Source of the DNA: Paenibacillus selenitireducens
Lineage (GTDB): Bacteria; Bacillota; Bacilli; Paenibacillales; Paenibacillaceae
Assembly: GCF_002021565.1 (NCBI RefSeq)
Contig: NZ_MSZX01000005.1
Span: 310,027-374,026, forward strand
Length of the DNA: 64,000 nt
Direction: 5' to 3'
Shown: piece after piece, positions 33,039 through 41,491 of the stretch
Layout: every line of letters begins with the position of its first letter
Position numbering within the stretch: the first letter of the stretch is position 1
Translations under genes and position numbers: made by a program
Notes under the pieces: model-generated
The model's database searches: none
Seen by the model: only the letters and a program-made list of their open reading frames with translations
What the model was told of the DNA's origin: nothing

Positions 33039-34439
33039 ATGACGCGAAGAATAGTTATCGCAGGAACGGGAAGCAGTGTAGGCAAGACAACATTAACCAT
33101 TGGATTAATGGCCGCATTGCAGCGAAAAGGTTATATGGTTCAAGGATTTAAATGTGGACCTGACTATATTGATCCCACGTATCATACTTCGGTTACAGGC
33201 AGACAATCTCGAAATGTAGACAGCTGGATGTTCAGCCATGAGGCTGTTTGTGAGATCTTCGCACACGGGAGCGAGGGAGCAGACATCTCAATCGTCGAAG
33301 GGGTCATGGGGTTGTTTGACGGGAAAAGTCCACTCTCCAACACAGGAAGCACGGCGGAAATCAGTCAGATCCTGCAAGCACCAGTCTTACTCGTTGTGAA
33401 CTGCCAGAGTATGGCACGAAGCGCTGCCGCTGTCGTGAAAGGATTTCAGTGTTTTAGCGAGGATGTACGGATCGTCGGAGTTATTGCGAACAAAGTGGGA
33501 AGCGAGGGTCATTATAAGCTTGTCAAAGATGCTGTGGAACAAGAGTGCGGAATCCCAGTCATCGGCTATATGCTGCGGGAGAGCGGGATCAAAGTGCCGG
33601 AACGTCATCTAGGACTTATTCCTTCGATTGAGCGGGGAGAACTTGCACCAATGTTCCAGCAATTAGCTGAAATCGTTGAAGCGAATATCGATATCGACCA
33701 ATTGATGACATTAGCGGAATGTCCGCCATTATCTGAGGTGCCTAACCAATTATTCGTGCAGCGCACGACGCAACATCGAGCCACGATTGCGATTGCAAAG
33801 GATGCCGCGTTTCATTTTTACTATCCGGAAAATATCGAACTGCTTGAAGCTTACGGGGCGCGCTGCGTGTACTTCTCGCCTCTGGCAGGAGAGACCATTC
33901 CTGCAGAAGCAGATGGATTATATATTGGAGGGGGTTTCCCCGAGGAATTCGCGCTCCAGCTTGCTGAACAAGATCAGGTAAAAGCTTCGGTTCGCTCGCA
34001 TATTACGGCAGGGATGCCAACCCTTGCTGAGTGCGGAGGGTATATGTATTTAACCGAGCAAATTGTGGATACGGATGGACAATCCTACCCCATGGTAGGG
34101 ATCATTCCAGGCCAAGTGATGATGCAGAAGAAACTCGCTGCGCTTGGATACCGCGAAGCAAACGGTACAGAAGGGAATTTTTTGTTGGGTCCGCAGGATC
34201 AAGCCAAGGGGCATGAATTTCATTATTCGACGTATCAGGCACCAGATACCGCTGAATCGGATGCGATTCCTTATGCTTATGAAACCAAGGGGATGCGAGG
34301 AACGAAGAAAGAAGGCATGGTATACAAACAATTGGTTGCAGGCTATACCCACCTCCATTTTGCATCCAACCCGGATGTCGCAGAACGTTTTGTAGAAGCA
34401 TGCGCAGCCTATCATTCATCAAAGGAGAGAACTACCTGA
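33039..34439 (+). CDS. cbiA: Cobyrinic acid a,c-diamide synthase
   Basis: A 466-residue ATP- and glutamine-dependent amidase. The N-terminal P-loop is AGTGSSVGKTTLTIGL (about 6-21), and FKCGPDYIDPTYH (about 42) binds substrate. The C-terminal class-I-like glutamine amidotransferase domain has LYIGGGFPEEFA and LAECGGYMYLT with the nucleophile Cys (about 331). AGGAGGAAGG precedes ATG 33039. The next start codon follows its stop directly. Confidence 0.93.
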   Translation: MTRRIVIAGTGSSVGKTTLTIGLMAALQRKGYMVQGFKCGPDYIDPTYHTSVTGRQSRNVDSWMFSHEAVCEIFAHGSEGADISIVEGVMGLFDGKSPLSNTGSTAEISQILQAPVLLVVNCQSMARSAAAVVKGFQCFSEDVRIVGVIANKVGSEGHYKLVKDAVEQECGIPVIGYMLRESGIKVPERHLGLIPSIERGELAPMFQQLAEIVEANIDIDQLMTLAECPPLSEVPNQLFVQRTTQHRATIAIAKDAAFHFYYPENIELLEAYGARCVYFSPLAGETIPAEADGLYIGGGFPEEFALQLAEQDQVKASVRSHITAGMPTLAECGGYMYLTEQIVDTDGQSYPMVGIIPGQVMMQKKLAALGYREANGTEGNFLLGPQDQAKGHEFHYSTYQAPDTAESDAIPYAYETKGMRGTKKEGMVYKQLVAGYTHLHFASNPDVAERFVEACAAYHSSKERTT

Positions 34440-34997
34440 ATGAAAGCATTAGATCTATTAAAGAACCGTCAAGCCGTTCGTCATTATTTGCCTCGCGAAG
34501 TTGAGTCCGAGCATATTCAATATTTACTTGCAGCAGCTATAACGGCGCCGAATGATCGCTTGCGGGAACCGTGGCATTTTTATATCATCCAAGGTGAAGC
34601 GAAGGCTCGCTATGAGACATTAGCACGTACTTATCTGGAGGAACGTTTCCCAACAAAACCGCATCTTGTGAAGGATTCCCTTGCCGTTCTGGAAACCACG
34701 CCGTTGGTTATCGTCGTAACCTCTGATATGATTCCTGGTGACGAGGCGTCATCCGAGGATAACGAATATGCGGTAGCCTGTGCGATTCATTCGATGTGGG
34801 TCGCTGCACAAGATATCGGTCTAGGGCTCGTATGGAGAACAAGAGGCGTTGGTCTTGTGCGTGATGAACGACTTGCTAAATTCATCGGTTCGCCGGAGAA
34901 TAAGAAGATCGTAGGTACGTTATTTATCGGGTACCCTGCGGGGGAGACACCTGAGACAGCTCGTACACCTATTGAAAATAAAATAACTTGGCTTTAG
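34440..34997 (+). CDS. Nitroreductase-family flavoprotein in the cobalamin operon
   Basis: A 185-residue FMN-dependent nitroreductase fold: LLKNRQAVRHY near the start, ITAPNDRLREPWHFYI (about 34-49, FMN contact) and IGLGLVWRTRG (about 124). It is closest in feel to the small YdjA-like subgroup. It does not show enough to be called BluB, which makes dimethylbenzimidazole from FMN. AAAGGAGAG lies 10 bases upstream, inside cbiA, and the ATG directly follows the cbiA stop. Its place just before the adenosyltransferase gene makes reduction of Co(II) corrinoid an attractive role (inference). Confidence 0.85.
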   Translation: MKALDLLKNRQAVRHYLPREVESEHIQYLLAAAITAPNDRLREPWHFYIIQGEAKARYETLARTYLEERFPTKPHLVKDSLAVLETTPLVIVVTSDMIPGDEASSEDNEYAVACAIHSMWVAAQDIGLGLVWRTRGVGLVRDERLAKFIGSPENKKIVGTLFIGYPAGETPETARTPIENKITWL

Positions 34998-35032
34998 GAT
35001 TATTTCTTATAACGAAAGGAGTAGATACACAG

Positions 35033-35578
35033 ATGGCTAGAACGATTAAAAAAGGACTTACGCTTGTATATACAGGAGATGGAAAAGGAAAAACGACGGC
35101 GGCAATCGGCCTATGCGTTCGGGCAATAGGAAGAGGTTACAAAGTGCTTGTCTTGCAATTTATTAAAAGTCCGCAGCGTTCATATGGTGAACAGTTGGCA
35201 TTGGAGAAGTTAGGGGTTGAATTTCGTCAATTAGGGATTGGGTTTACGTGGACGAAGACGCCTGAAGAACATCGGGAATCGCTGAAGCTGGCTTTCGCAA
35301 CGGCGAAGAAGGAAATAGAATCCGGTGCCTATGATGTGATTATTCTAGATGAGTTAAATAACGCGCTGGCCATTACGAGCTTCCCTGTTGAGGATGTCTT
35401 GCCGTTCCAGGAAGTGTTGGATATGATCCGCAACCGTCCTGAAGGTATGCATATCGTCGTAACGGGACGTTCCGCCCATCCAGAAATGATGGACATGGCA
35501 GATCTCGTAACCGAAATGAAGCCTATTAAGCATTATTATGAAGAAGGAATACCTGCGGTTCTCGGGATTGAGTTTTAA
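35033..35578 (+). CDS. cobO: Cob(I)yrinic acid a,c-diamide adenosyltransferase
   Basis: A 181-residue CobA/CobO/BtuR-type ATP:corrinoid adenosyltransferase. The P-loop TGDGKGKTTAAIGL lies at about 14-27, VLQFIKSP (about 40) and VIILDELNNAL (about 104) follow, and MADLVTEMKPIKHYYE closes the protein. ATG 35033 follows AAAGGAG; an open frame from 34988 would overlap the nitroreductase gene. It is the last gene of the operon. It adds the upper adenosyl ligand to the product of cbiA. Confidence 0.92.
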   Translation: MARTIKKGLTLVYTGDGKGKTTAAIGLCVRAIGRGYKVLVLQFIKSPQRSYGEQLALEKLGVEFRQLGIGFTWTKTPEEHRESLKLAFATAKKEIESGAYDVIILDELNNALAITSFPVEDVLPFQEVLDMIRNRPEGMHIVVTGRSAHPEMMDMADLVTEMKPIKHYYEEGIPAVLGIEF

Positions 35579-35643
35579 TTGCGAATGCAACTTAATTCAT
35601 CATGCATCATCATCATATTTTAATGTAATGGACCAAGACATAT

Positions 35644-35688
35644 TTACCACATTAGGGGGTTGCCCATGGCAAACCCTATTTGTGGTGT
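35644..35688. terminator. Hairpin between convergent genes, possible terminator
   Basis: ACCACA (35646-35651), TAGGG (35653-35657) and GGTTGCC pair with GGCAAACC, CCCTA (35674-35678) and TGTGGT (35681-35686) around a short loop. There is no clear T run on either side, so termination is uncertain. It lies between cobO and the convergent coiled-coil gene. Confidence 0.45.
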
Positions 35689-35717
35689 CACCTAGACATA
35701 GAAGTGATGTGCTACTT

Positions 35718-36593
35718 CTAGTCTTTCTGGATTCCCTGCATTCCCTGCATTCTTCCAACCCATTCTGCCATTGTATTCGCATGTTGCTCGGTAAGTTGGT
35801 TCCTCATTTGAGTCATTTGCTCTTGCCAATCTATCTTTTCTCGGAGCAGCAGCTCCTTATACTCGATCTCTTTTTCCTTGATTACAACTTCATAAGCTCG
35901 ATCGTGTTCCTTCTGCATGCGTAAAACGGCTTCCTCAGCCTCTTTTAGTAGGCGCTCGTTCTGCTTGTGTTGCTGTTCAATCTCCCTGCGAAGCTCTTTC
36001 TCTATCTCTTTTTGCTTGGCTAGCTCTTCATCCGATAGACGCTTGAAATCTAAAGCCTCAGATTTCATTGCGACTGCATCTGCCTCAATTTTATGAAGTT
36101 CTTCTATGGTTTTTGTAAGTTGTACAACCTTCTCCTGGGTCAATCGATTTATTTCCTCCGCAGCTTTGGCTGTCTTTTCGTATTGCTGCATTTTTTCGTG
36201 TAGTTCACTTGTGATTCTATTAGAAATCGCGAGCTCTTCTTCTTTTTGTGTTAACCGTTTCTGGGCTTGGGAGAGCTCGACCCGCACGGTCTCCACTTTC
36301 TGGGATGCTTGAGCCACTTCCTCCATCGACTGTTCCTTCATCTCATCAACGGCATCAGCCCCGCGCTGATAGACCCGGATCAGAAGGTGATAGACCCGAT
36401 TCATATATTTTTCAAGGTCCTTTAGATCATTTTCTACAGCAGAATCGCTATTTCTGATCGTATGGATGATTTCTAAAGCCATGAGGGACTCCAACCACTC
36501 TGCACCCTCCATACCAGATTTTTCAATCCGCTCATTCACTAAGCTTTTTAGTTCGCTTTCCATTTTTATTGATTTTATATCGTCCTTCGCCAT
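35718..36593 (-). CDS. Coiled-coil protein with possible N-terminal DNA-binding segment
   Basis: I do not recognise the family. Residues 1-45 (IKSIKMESELKSLVNERIEK, then a second helix) could be a ribbon-helix-helix-like unit. From about 85 to 275 the protein is an almost unbroken heptad-rich, Glu/Lys/Gln-rich coiled coil. The end is Gln/Met/Gly-rich. There is no signal or membrane segment. The layout recalls KfrA-type or other filamentous DNA-binding proteins, but that is only a resemblance. It is monocistronic, and a cluster of ACCGRT half-sites lies upstream. Confidence 0.75.
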   Translation of the reverse strand: MAKDDIKSIKMESELKSLVNERIEKSGMEGAEWLESLMALEIIHTIRNSDSAVENDLKDLEKYMNRVYHLLIRVYQRGADAVDEMKEQSMEEVAQASQKVETVRVELSQAQKRLTQKEEELAISNRITSELHEKMQQYEKTAKAAEEINRLTQEKVVQLTKTIEELHKIEADAVAMKSEALDFKRLSDEELAKQKEIEKELRREIEQQHKQNERLLKEAEEAVLRMQKEHDRAYEVVIKEKEIEYKELLLREKIDWQEQMTQMRNQLTEQHANTMAEWVGRMQGMQGIQKD

Positions 36594-36644
36594 CTCTAAT
36601 TTCTCCTTTGTAGTAAACTATAAAAGCCTTATTTAATAAGGGGG

Positions 36645-36675
36645 TATACCGGTTTACCGATTGTTATCGGTATAA
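36645..36675. promoter_or_regulatory. Cluster of inverted repeats upstream of the coiled-coil gene
   Basis: ACCGAT-TGTT-ATCGGT (36656-36671) is a perfect dyad, and a further ACCGGT (36648-36653) lies 2 bases away, giving three ACCGRT half-sites in 24 bases. On the minus strand they sit about 55 bases before the start, next to a TTATAGT -10-like sequence. This fits an operator, perhaps for the coiled-coil protein itself. Confidence 0.5.
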
Positions 36676-37092
36676 CTATAACACAAATTTTAATCAGAAA
36701 GTATAATGAGGCGCCTTGGAGCTGTGGCGTCATAAATTACAGAATTAGTGATTATAGATTTTATGTATAATAAGAAAAGAAAATTGCAGAGGTTGAAAGG
36801 AAAACAAATGAGTGATACGAATAGGAGAGAAGTTATTCAAATCTTGTTATTTAATATATGAATATGTGGTTATATGATCATTTAAACATGTATATGCGCG
36901 AAAGATTTTTTCTCACTCTCCATCCGTTTAATTGTAGAAGTCATTATGCGCTCAGGTGAAAAAGGGGGTTTGGCACAAAAAACCTAAAAAGTTCATTTAT
37001 TCAAAATATTTCCAAGTGGTGAGAATGCAGGTTGATGGCTGACTGTAGTTGATGGTACACTGGGCTCACGACTTTACATTGCAAAGGACGGG
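36676..37092. other. Intergenic region, mostly featureless
   Basis: An AT-rich stretch. A TATAAT lies at about 36768. A 17-codon ORF (ATG 36808 to TGA 36861) follows AAAGGAAA but is too short to call. Nothing else was recognised. The last 100 bases carry the leader of the histidine kinase gene. Confidence 0.5.
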
Positions 37093-38724
37093 ATGGGATT
37101 GACGAAACAATTTAGAGTGCGTGAGCTGCTTGTCATCAAATCCATTGCCGAGACGATAAATCAATCCAATGATCTGACAACGTTGTTGAACTCCGTATTA
37201 CGCAAGCTTGTCGAGTTAACCGAGATGCAGGCGGGATGGATCTTTCTGGCGGACGAATGTGCGAATTACTATACATGTCCAGCCCATTATCAATTGCCTG
37301 AAGCCTTAGCTGTGGATGATCAAAAAGCGCTGACAACCGGATCTTGCTGGTGTCTGGATGGCTATTGGGGCGGAAAGTTAAAAGCGGCCGTGAATACGAT
37401 CTATTGCCAACGCTTGGATCAAGAAACACATTATATTTACGGAGATACGGAAGGGATTACGCATCATGCCACAATTCCGTTGACCGCAGGTACGCGAAAA
37501 TTCGGTATTTTGAATGTGGCAGCACCAGGTAAAGATCATTTTACAGAAGAAGAATTGACATTGATGGAGTCGATTGCCTTCCAAATTGGGACGGCATTAG
37601 AACGGACATTATTATATCAATCGGAACAAAAGCGCGCTGATTTGTATTCCCAATTGGGGGACTTGACCCGGGATCTCGGGAAGCTTTTGGCTACGGAGCA
37701 AATCCCGGAGATGGTTACAAGGTGGATTGGCGAGCATTTGGGGTGTGAGCACACAGCATTTTTCATGGAAGAGAACGGGAAGCTGTCCCGGAGGGTATCC
37801 TGGAAGAACGGGATCATTAATCGCAGGCGCAAACTCTATACGTTCAAACAGGCTGATGATATTGGCGAGGCATTTTTGCACGGCGAAACGAAGGAGTGGC
37901 ACAGTAAACCTAAGGTGAAGGAGCCGGATCCTCTCGCCTACATAAATGTACGTTCCTCTGTTGCTGTCCCCTTGTGGTTTCGAGATAAACCTTTTGGTGT
38001 GATCTATGCGGGGTGTGCGGAAGGAATAACATTTGATGAGGTGGACGTGGAAGTGATCGAAGCGTTAGCAGGCCATATTACCCTTGCCTTCGAGAATGCA
38101 CGCCTCTATCAGCAGCAGGTTGATTTATTGAAATGGGAAGAGCGGAATCGCTTAGCTCGGGATTTGCATGACTCCGTGTCCCAAATGCTATTTTCCTTAC
38201 AATTTACAGCACGCGGGTTGGAAGCCATGTTAGAGAATCCCCCTGAAATCGTGCAGCGTGCGATCAAAGATATGAAAGACCTTACCCAAGATGCACTATC
38301 AGAAATGCGTTCGCTTATCCTGCAGCTTCGTCCGGTTGGACTCGAGCAAGGCTTACTGACGGGGTTGTATCGGTATGGTAAAGCACAAGGACTTGTTGTC
38401 ATCAATTGCGTGGACTGTATGCTGGATCTTCCCAGCCGTGTAGAGGAAGCCTTGTTCCGGATCGGACAAGAGGCGTTAAACAATGCCAGGAAGTATGCAG
38501 GGCATCCGCAAGTGCAGATCAGCTTGAAGGAGCACGAGGACCAGGTACTCATGGAAATTAAAGACCAAGGGGATGGATTTTCGCCGCTTAAAGTGGACGG
38601 AACAGGCACATTGGGTATGCGAACGATGAGAGAACGAGCCGAAACGCTCGGTGGTACGTTAGAGATTGATAGTCGAGTCGGCGAAGGAACAACGATCCGT
38701 GTGTTGATTCCATTACGTTCTTAG
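37093..38724 (+). CDS. Sensor histidine kinase with two GAF domains (NarL-partner type)
   Basis: A soluble 543-residue kinase. GAF domain 1 (about 20-175) carries five cysteines (56, 62, 85, 87, 105), four of them within about 32 residues of each other. GAF 2 spans about 190-345. The HisKA_3 dimerisation helix has the phospho-acceptor in RLARDLHDSVSQM (His about 358). The ATPase domain shows IGQEALNNARKYA, KDQGDGFSP and GTLGMRTMRERAE. There are no membrane spans, so it senses a cytoplasmic signal, perhaps redox, oxygen or nitrogen oxides. The response regulator follows after 27 bases. Confidence 0.9.
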   Translation: MGLTKQFRVRELLVIKSIAETINQSNDLTTLLNSVLRKLVELTEMQAGWIFLADECANYYTCPAHYQLPEALAVDDQKALTTGSCWCLDGYWGGKLKAAVNTIYCQRLDQETHYIYGDTEGITHHATIPLTAGTRKFGILNVAAPGKDHFTEEELTLMESIAFQIGTALERTLLYQSEQKRADLYSQLGDLTRDLGKLLATEQIPEMVTRWIGEHLGCEHTAFFMEENGKLSRRVSWKNGIINRRRKLYTFKQADDIGEAFLHGETKEWHSKPKVKEPDPLAYINVRSSVAVPLWFRDKPFGVIYAGCAEGITFDEVDVEVIEALAGHITLAFENARLYQQQVDLLKWEERNRLARDLHDSVSQMLFSLQFTARGLEAMLENPPEIVQRAIKDMKDLTQDALSEMRSLILQLRPVGLEQGLLTGLYRYGKAQGLVVINCVDCMLDLPSRVEEALFRIGQEALNNARKYAGHPQVQISLKEHEDQVLMEIKDQGDGFSPLKVDGTGTLGMRTMRERAETLGGTLEIDSRVGEGTTIRVLIPLRS

Positions 38725-38751
38725 TTGCAATCAAGGGGAGGACTTTGAAGT

Positions 38752-39423
38752 ATGAGTATTAAAGTATTGATTGTAGACGATCACGCGATTGTCATTCGCG
38801 GTCTGCAATATTATCTGCATACACAACCGGATATTGAGCTTGTGGGCGAGGCCACGAGCGGGAAGGAAGCCATCGAGAAGATCGAGGAGCTGCAGCCGGA
38901 CGTTGTCCTGATGGACCTGCTCATGCCAGGTATGACAGGGATTGAGGCAACCCAACAAATTCGGACGAAGCATCCTAATACGAAGGTGATTGTCTTAACA
39001 TCCTTTTCCGATCATGACCATGTATTGCCTGCGATTCAAGCGGGAGCGAACGGTTATTTATTGAAGGATATCCAACCCGATGAGCTTGTACAGGCTATTC
39101 GCGGGGTGTATCAAGGGCAAGCACAGCTGCATCCGCGTGTGACAGAGCAGTTGATGTCGCATTTGGTAGAGAAGCCTGTGAATCCATCGGTGGAGGAAGA
39201 GGAACATAATTTAGACGTGCTCACACCGCGTGAGAAGGAAGTCTTGCAATCTGTTGCGCTCGGGAAGAGCAATAAGGAAATTGCTGCTGCTTTTCATATT
39301 ACCGAGAAGACCGTGAAGACCCACGTCAGCAACATCTTAAGCAAGCTCGGGTTAACAGCTCGAACGCAAGCCGCCATTATCGCCATTAAGCACGGTCTGA
39401 CGGATTCGAACACGAGTATATAA
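38752..39423 (+). CDS. NarL/FixJ-family response regulator
   Basis: A 223-residue regulator. The receiver domain (1-120) has the acidic pair in LIVDDHAIVIRG, the phosphorylated Asp55 in VVLMDLLMPG and Lys in GYLLKDI (about 104). The LuxR-type helix-turn-helix (about 158-220) has LTPREKEVLQSVALGKSNKE and TVKTHVSNILSKL. GGGGAGGAC precedes the ATG. It is partner of the upstream GAF kinase; targets are unknown. A palindrome and a terminator lie after it. Confidence 0.92.
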   Translation: MSIKVLIVDDHAIVIRGLQYYLHTQPDIELVGEATSGKEAIEKIEELQPDVVLMDLLMPGMTGIEATQQIRTKHPNTKVIVLTSFSDHDHVLPAIQAGANGYLLKDIQPDELVQAIRGVYQGQAQLHPRVTEQLMSHLVEKPVNPSVEEEEHNLDVLTPREKEVLQSVALGKSNKEIAAAFHITEKTVKTHVSNILSKLGLTARTQAAIIAIKHGLTDSNTSI

Positions 39424-39441
39424 TTGCAGATCTACACCTTC

Positions 39442-39459
39442 CTACGACTTAAGTCGTAG
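39442..39459. repeat. Perfect 18-bp palindrome
   Basis: CTACGACTTAAGTCGTAG lies between the response regulator stop and its terminator. With no loop it is a poor hairpin and looks like a protein-binding site. Confidence 0.6.
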
Positions 39460-39462
39460 ACC

Positions 39463-39489
39463 AAGACCAACATATGTTGGTCTTTTTTT
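39463..39489 (+). terminator. Rho-independent terminator
   Basis: AAGACCAACA (39463-39472) pairs with TGTTGGTCTT (39475-39484), and a T run follows. Confidence 0.85.
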
Positions 39490-39591
39490 GTAGTCCAAGT
39501 TCATCCGATATGCCGATGGAGAAAGCTCGTTCCGGTGATAAGATAAGGACATAACAAAAACAACTAGATAAATAAGTGGAGGGTATTCCCA

Positions 39592-40218
39592 ATGACTAAA
39601 GTTTTATTCGTCAAAGCCAATGATCGTGCAGCAGAGCAAGCGGTAAGTGTACAACTATATAATGCATTCCTTGCCAACTATAAAGAAGCTCATCCGACCG
39701 ATGAAGTGATTGAACTTGATCTGTTCGCTGAGAACTTACCATACTACAATGCAACGATGATTAACGGCATGTTCAAATTAGCAAAAGGGTTTGAATTAAC
39801 TGCGGAAGAGCAGCAAGCTGCATCGACAGTGAACAAATACTTAGATCAATTTTTAGCAGCTGATAAAGTTGTGTTCGCATTTCCATTGTGGAACATGGCT
39901 GTCCCTGCCGTATTACACACATACTTCGACTATTTGAGCCAAGCAGGCAAAACATTCAGTTACACAGCTGAAGGTCCTGTTGGCCTTGTAACAGAGAAGA
40001 AAGTCGCTGTATTGAGCGCTCGCGGCGGTGTATACTCGGAAGGACCAATGGCTTCCCGTGAAATGGCGGTTAACTTCGTCATCTACAACTTGAATTTATA
40101 CGGTGTGAAGAACATCGAGACTGTTATCGTCGAAGGACATAACCAATTCCCAGACCGCAGCGCAGCGATCGTAGCTGAAGGTATGGAAGCAGCGGCCAAA
40201 TTAGCTTCAACATTCTAA
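39592..40218 (+). CDS. azoR: FMN-dependent NADH-azoreductase (AzoR type)
   Basis: A 208-residue flavodoxin-like quinone/azo reductase. The start TKVLFVKANDR, the FMN loop FAFPLWNMAVPAVLHTYFDY (about 94-113) and SARGGVYSEGP (about 142) are the AzoR/AcpD landmarks. In Bacillus these enzymes detoxify quinones and related electrophiles. GGAGGGTA precedes the ATG. It is followed after 35 bases by trxB and then a glutaredoxin-like gene, so a thiol-redox/electrophile stress unit is likely. Confidence 0.9.
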   Translation: MTKVLFVKANDRAAEQAVSVQLYNAFLANYKEAHPTDEVIELDLFAENLPYYNATMINGMFKLAKGFELTAEEQQAASTVNKYLDQFLAADKVVFAFPLWNMAVPAVLHTYFDYLSQAGKTFSYTAEGPVGLVTEKKVAVLSARGGVYSEGPMASREMAVNFVIYNLNLYGVKNIETVIVEGHNQFPDRSAAIVAEGMEAAAKLASTF

Positions 40219-40253
40219 TTCATGAAGGATAGGAAAAGAGGGGGAGACTTCAC

Positions 40254-41195
40254 ATGACAACGTATAAATCTATTGTAATCGGTACCGGTCCATCCGGCCT
40301 GACAGCGGCCATCTACTTGGCTCGCGCAAATCTTAATCCTCTTGTTATTGAAGGCCCGGAACCGGGTGGACAATTGACGACAACGACGGAAGTGGAGAAC
40401 TTCCCTGGTTTTCCAGAAGGTATCCAAGGACCTGAGTTGATGGATAATATGCGGAAGCAAGCGGAGCGTTTTGGTGCGGAATTCCGTACGGGTTGGGTGA
40501 CTAGCGTAGATACAACGAAACGTCCGTTTACTTTGCAAGTCGAAGGAATGGGGGAGTTATCTGCAGATACCTTGATCATTTCAACAGGCGCTTCGGCGAA
40601 ATATTTAGGAATCCCTGGGGAAAAAGATAACGTTGGACGTGGTGTAAGTACCTGTGCAACATGCGATGGCTTCTTCTTCCGTAACAAGAAAATTATTGTA
40701 GTCGGCGGTGGCGACTCCGCGATGGAAGAAGCAAATTTCTTAACTCGGTTTGCATCTGAAGTTGAAATCGTAAATCGTCGCGATGAGCTTCGTGCGTCCC
40801 GCATTATGCAGGATCGTGCTCGTCAAAATCCGAAAATCAAATGGTCGCTTAACCGTACACCGCTTGAAGTTGTGGCTGGCGACAATGGCGTACAAGGCTT
40901 GAAAGTACGTAACAATGCTACAGGTCAAGAAGAAGTGATTGCGACGGAAGGATTATTCGTTACCATCGGTCATACACCGAATACGAAATTCCTTGGCGGT
41001 CAAGTAACGACAGATGATCATGGATACATTGTGGTCAAGCCGGGAACAACTGAAACGAACGTACCAGGCATCTTTGCTTGCGGAGATGTTCAAGATACGA
41101 AGTACCGTCAAGCGATTACTGCTGCAGGCAGCGGATGTATGGCGGCACTGGAGTGCGAGCGGTTCTTAGAAGAACACGCAGCCGTAGGCGTATAA
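40254..41195 (+). CDS. trxB: Thioredoxin reductase
   Basis: A 313-residue NADPH-dependent flavoprotein. The FAD motif is GTGPSGLTAAIYLARA (about 10-25). The redox centre CATCDGFFF lies at about 133, and the NADPH motif is VVGGGDSAMEEA (about 148). The FAD-binding GIFACGDVQDTKYRQ lies near the C-terminus. The active-site sequence CATC is normal for the family. It may reduce the glutaredoxin-like protein encoded 25 bases downstream. Confidence 0.93.
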   Translation: MTTYKSIVIGTGPSGLTAAIYLARANLNPLVIEGPEPGGQLTTTTEVENFPGFPEGIQGPELMDNMRKQAERFGAEFRTGWVTSVDTTKRPFTLQVEGMGELSADTLIISTGASAKYLGIPGEKDNVGRGVSTCATCDGFFFRNKKIIVVGGGDSAMEEANFLTRFASEVEIVNRRDELRASRIMQDRARQNPKIKWSLNRTPLEVVAGDNGVQGLKVRNNATGQEEVIATEGLFVTIGHTPNTKFLGGQVTTDDHGYIVVKPGTTETNVPGIFACGDVQDTKYRQAITAAGSGCMAALECERFLEEHAAVGV

Positions 41196-41220
41196 TAGAA
41201 CGAACGAGGAGGGATTAGAC

Positions 41221-41457
41221 ATGTCTGATAACAACATTATCGTATACTCTCGTAACTTTTGTCCGCACTGTGTGCAAGTGAAAAAATACTTGCAAGAGAA
41301 TAATGTACAGTTCGAGGAAAGAAACGTGGATACGAACGAGGCTTACATGGAAGAATTATTCAACATGGGCATGCGTGCTGTGCCTGTAACCGTTGTAGGC
41401 GAGGAGAAAATCCTCGGCTTCAACACAACGCAATTGAAACAAGTTATCGGTATTTAA
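41221..41457 (+). CDS. Glutaredoxin-like protein (NrdH/Grx type)
   Basis: A 78-residue glutaredoxin fold with active site CPHC (about 14-17) in SRNFCPHCVQVKKYL. The cis-Pro segment RAVPVTVVGEEKILGF and C-terminal helix are intact. Small CxxC proteins of this type next to trxB are often NrdH-like and are reduced by thioredoxin reductase. GAGGAGGG precedes the ATG. It is last in the azoR-trxB-grx unit. Confidence 0.88.
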   Translation: MSDNNIIVYSRNFCPHCVQVKKYLQENNVQFEERNVDTNEAYMEELFNMGMRAVPVTVVGEEKILGFNTTQLKQVIGI

Positions 41458-41491
41458 TGAAGTAGCACGGCGAACATAATCCAAAATCCTT

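Noticed and set aside
34440-34997. Naming the cobalamin-operon nitroreductase bluB
   Set aside because: The family fold fits, but the BluB-specific pattern could not be confirmed by eye, and closer resemblance is to small YdjA-like enzymes.
35644-35688. The hairpin after cobO as a strong terminator
   Set aside because: The stem is good but there is no T run on either strand, so it is listed only with low confidence.
36808-36861. 17-codon ORF with an AAAGGAAA site
   Set aside because: Too short, no terminator behind it and no link to a neighbouring gene.
38109-38609. Long minus-strand ORF inside the histidine kinase gene
   Set aside because: Ser/Cys/Arg-rich antisense shadow of a well-supported gene.
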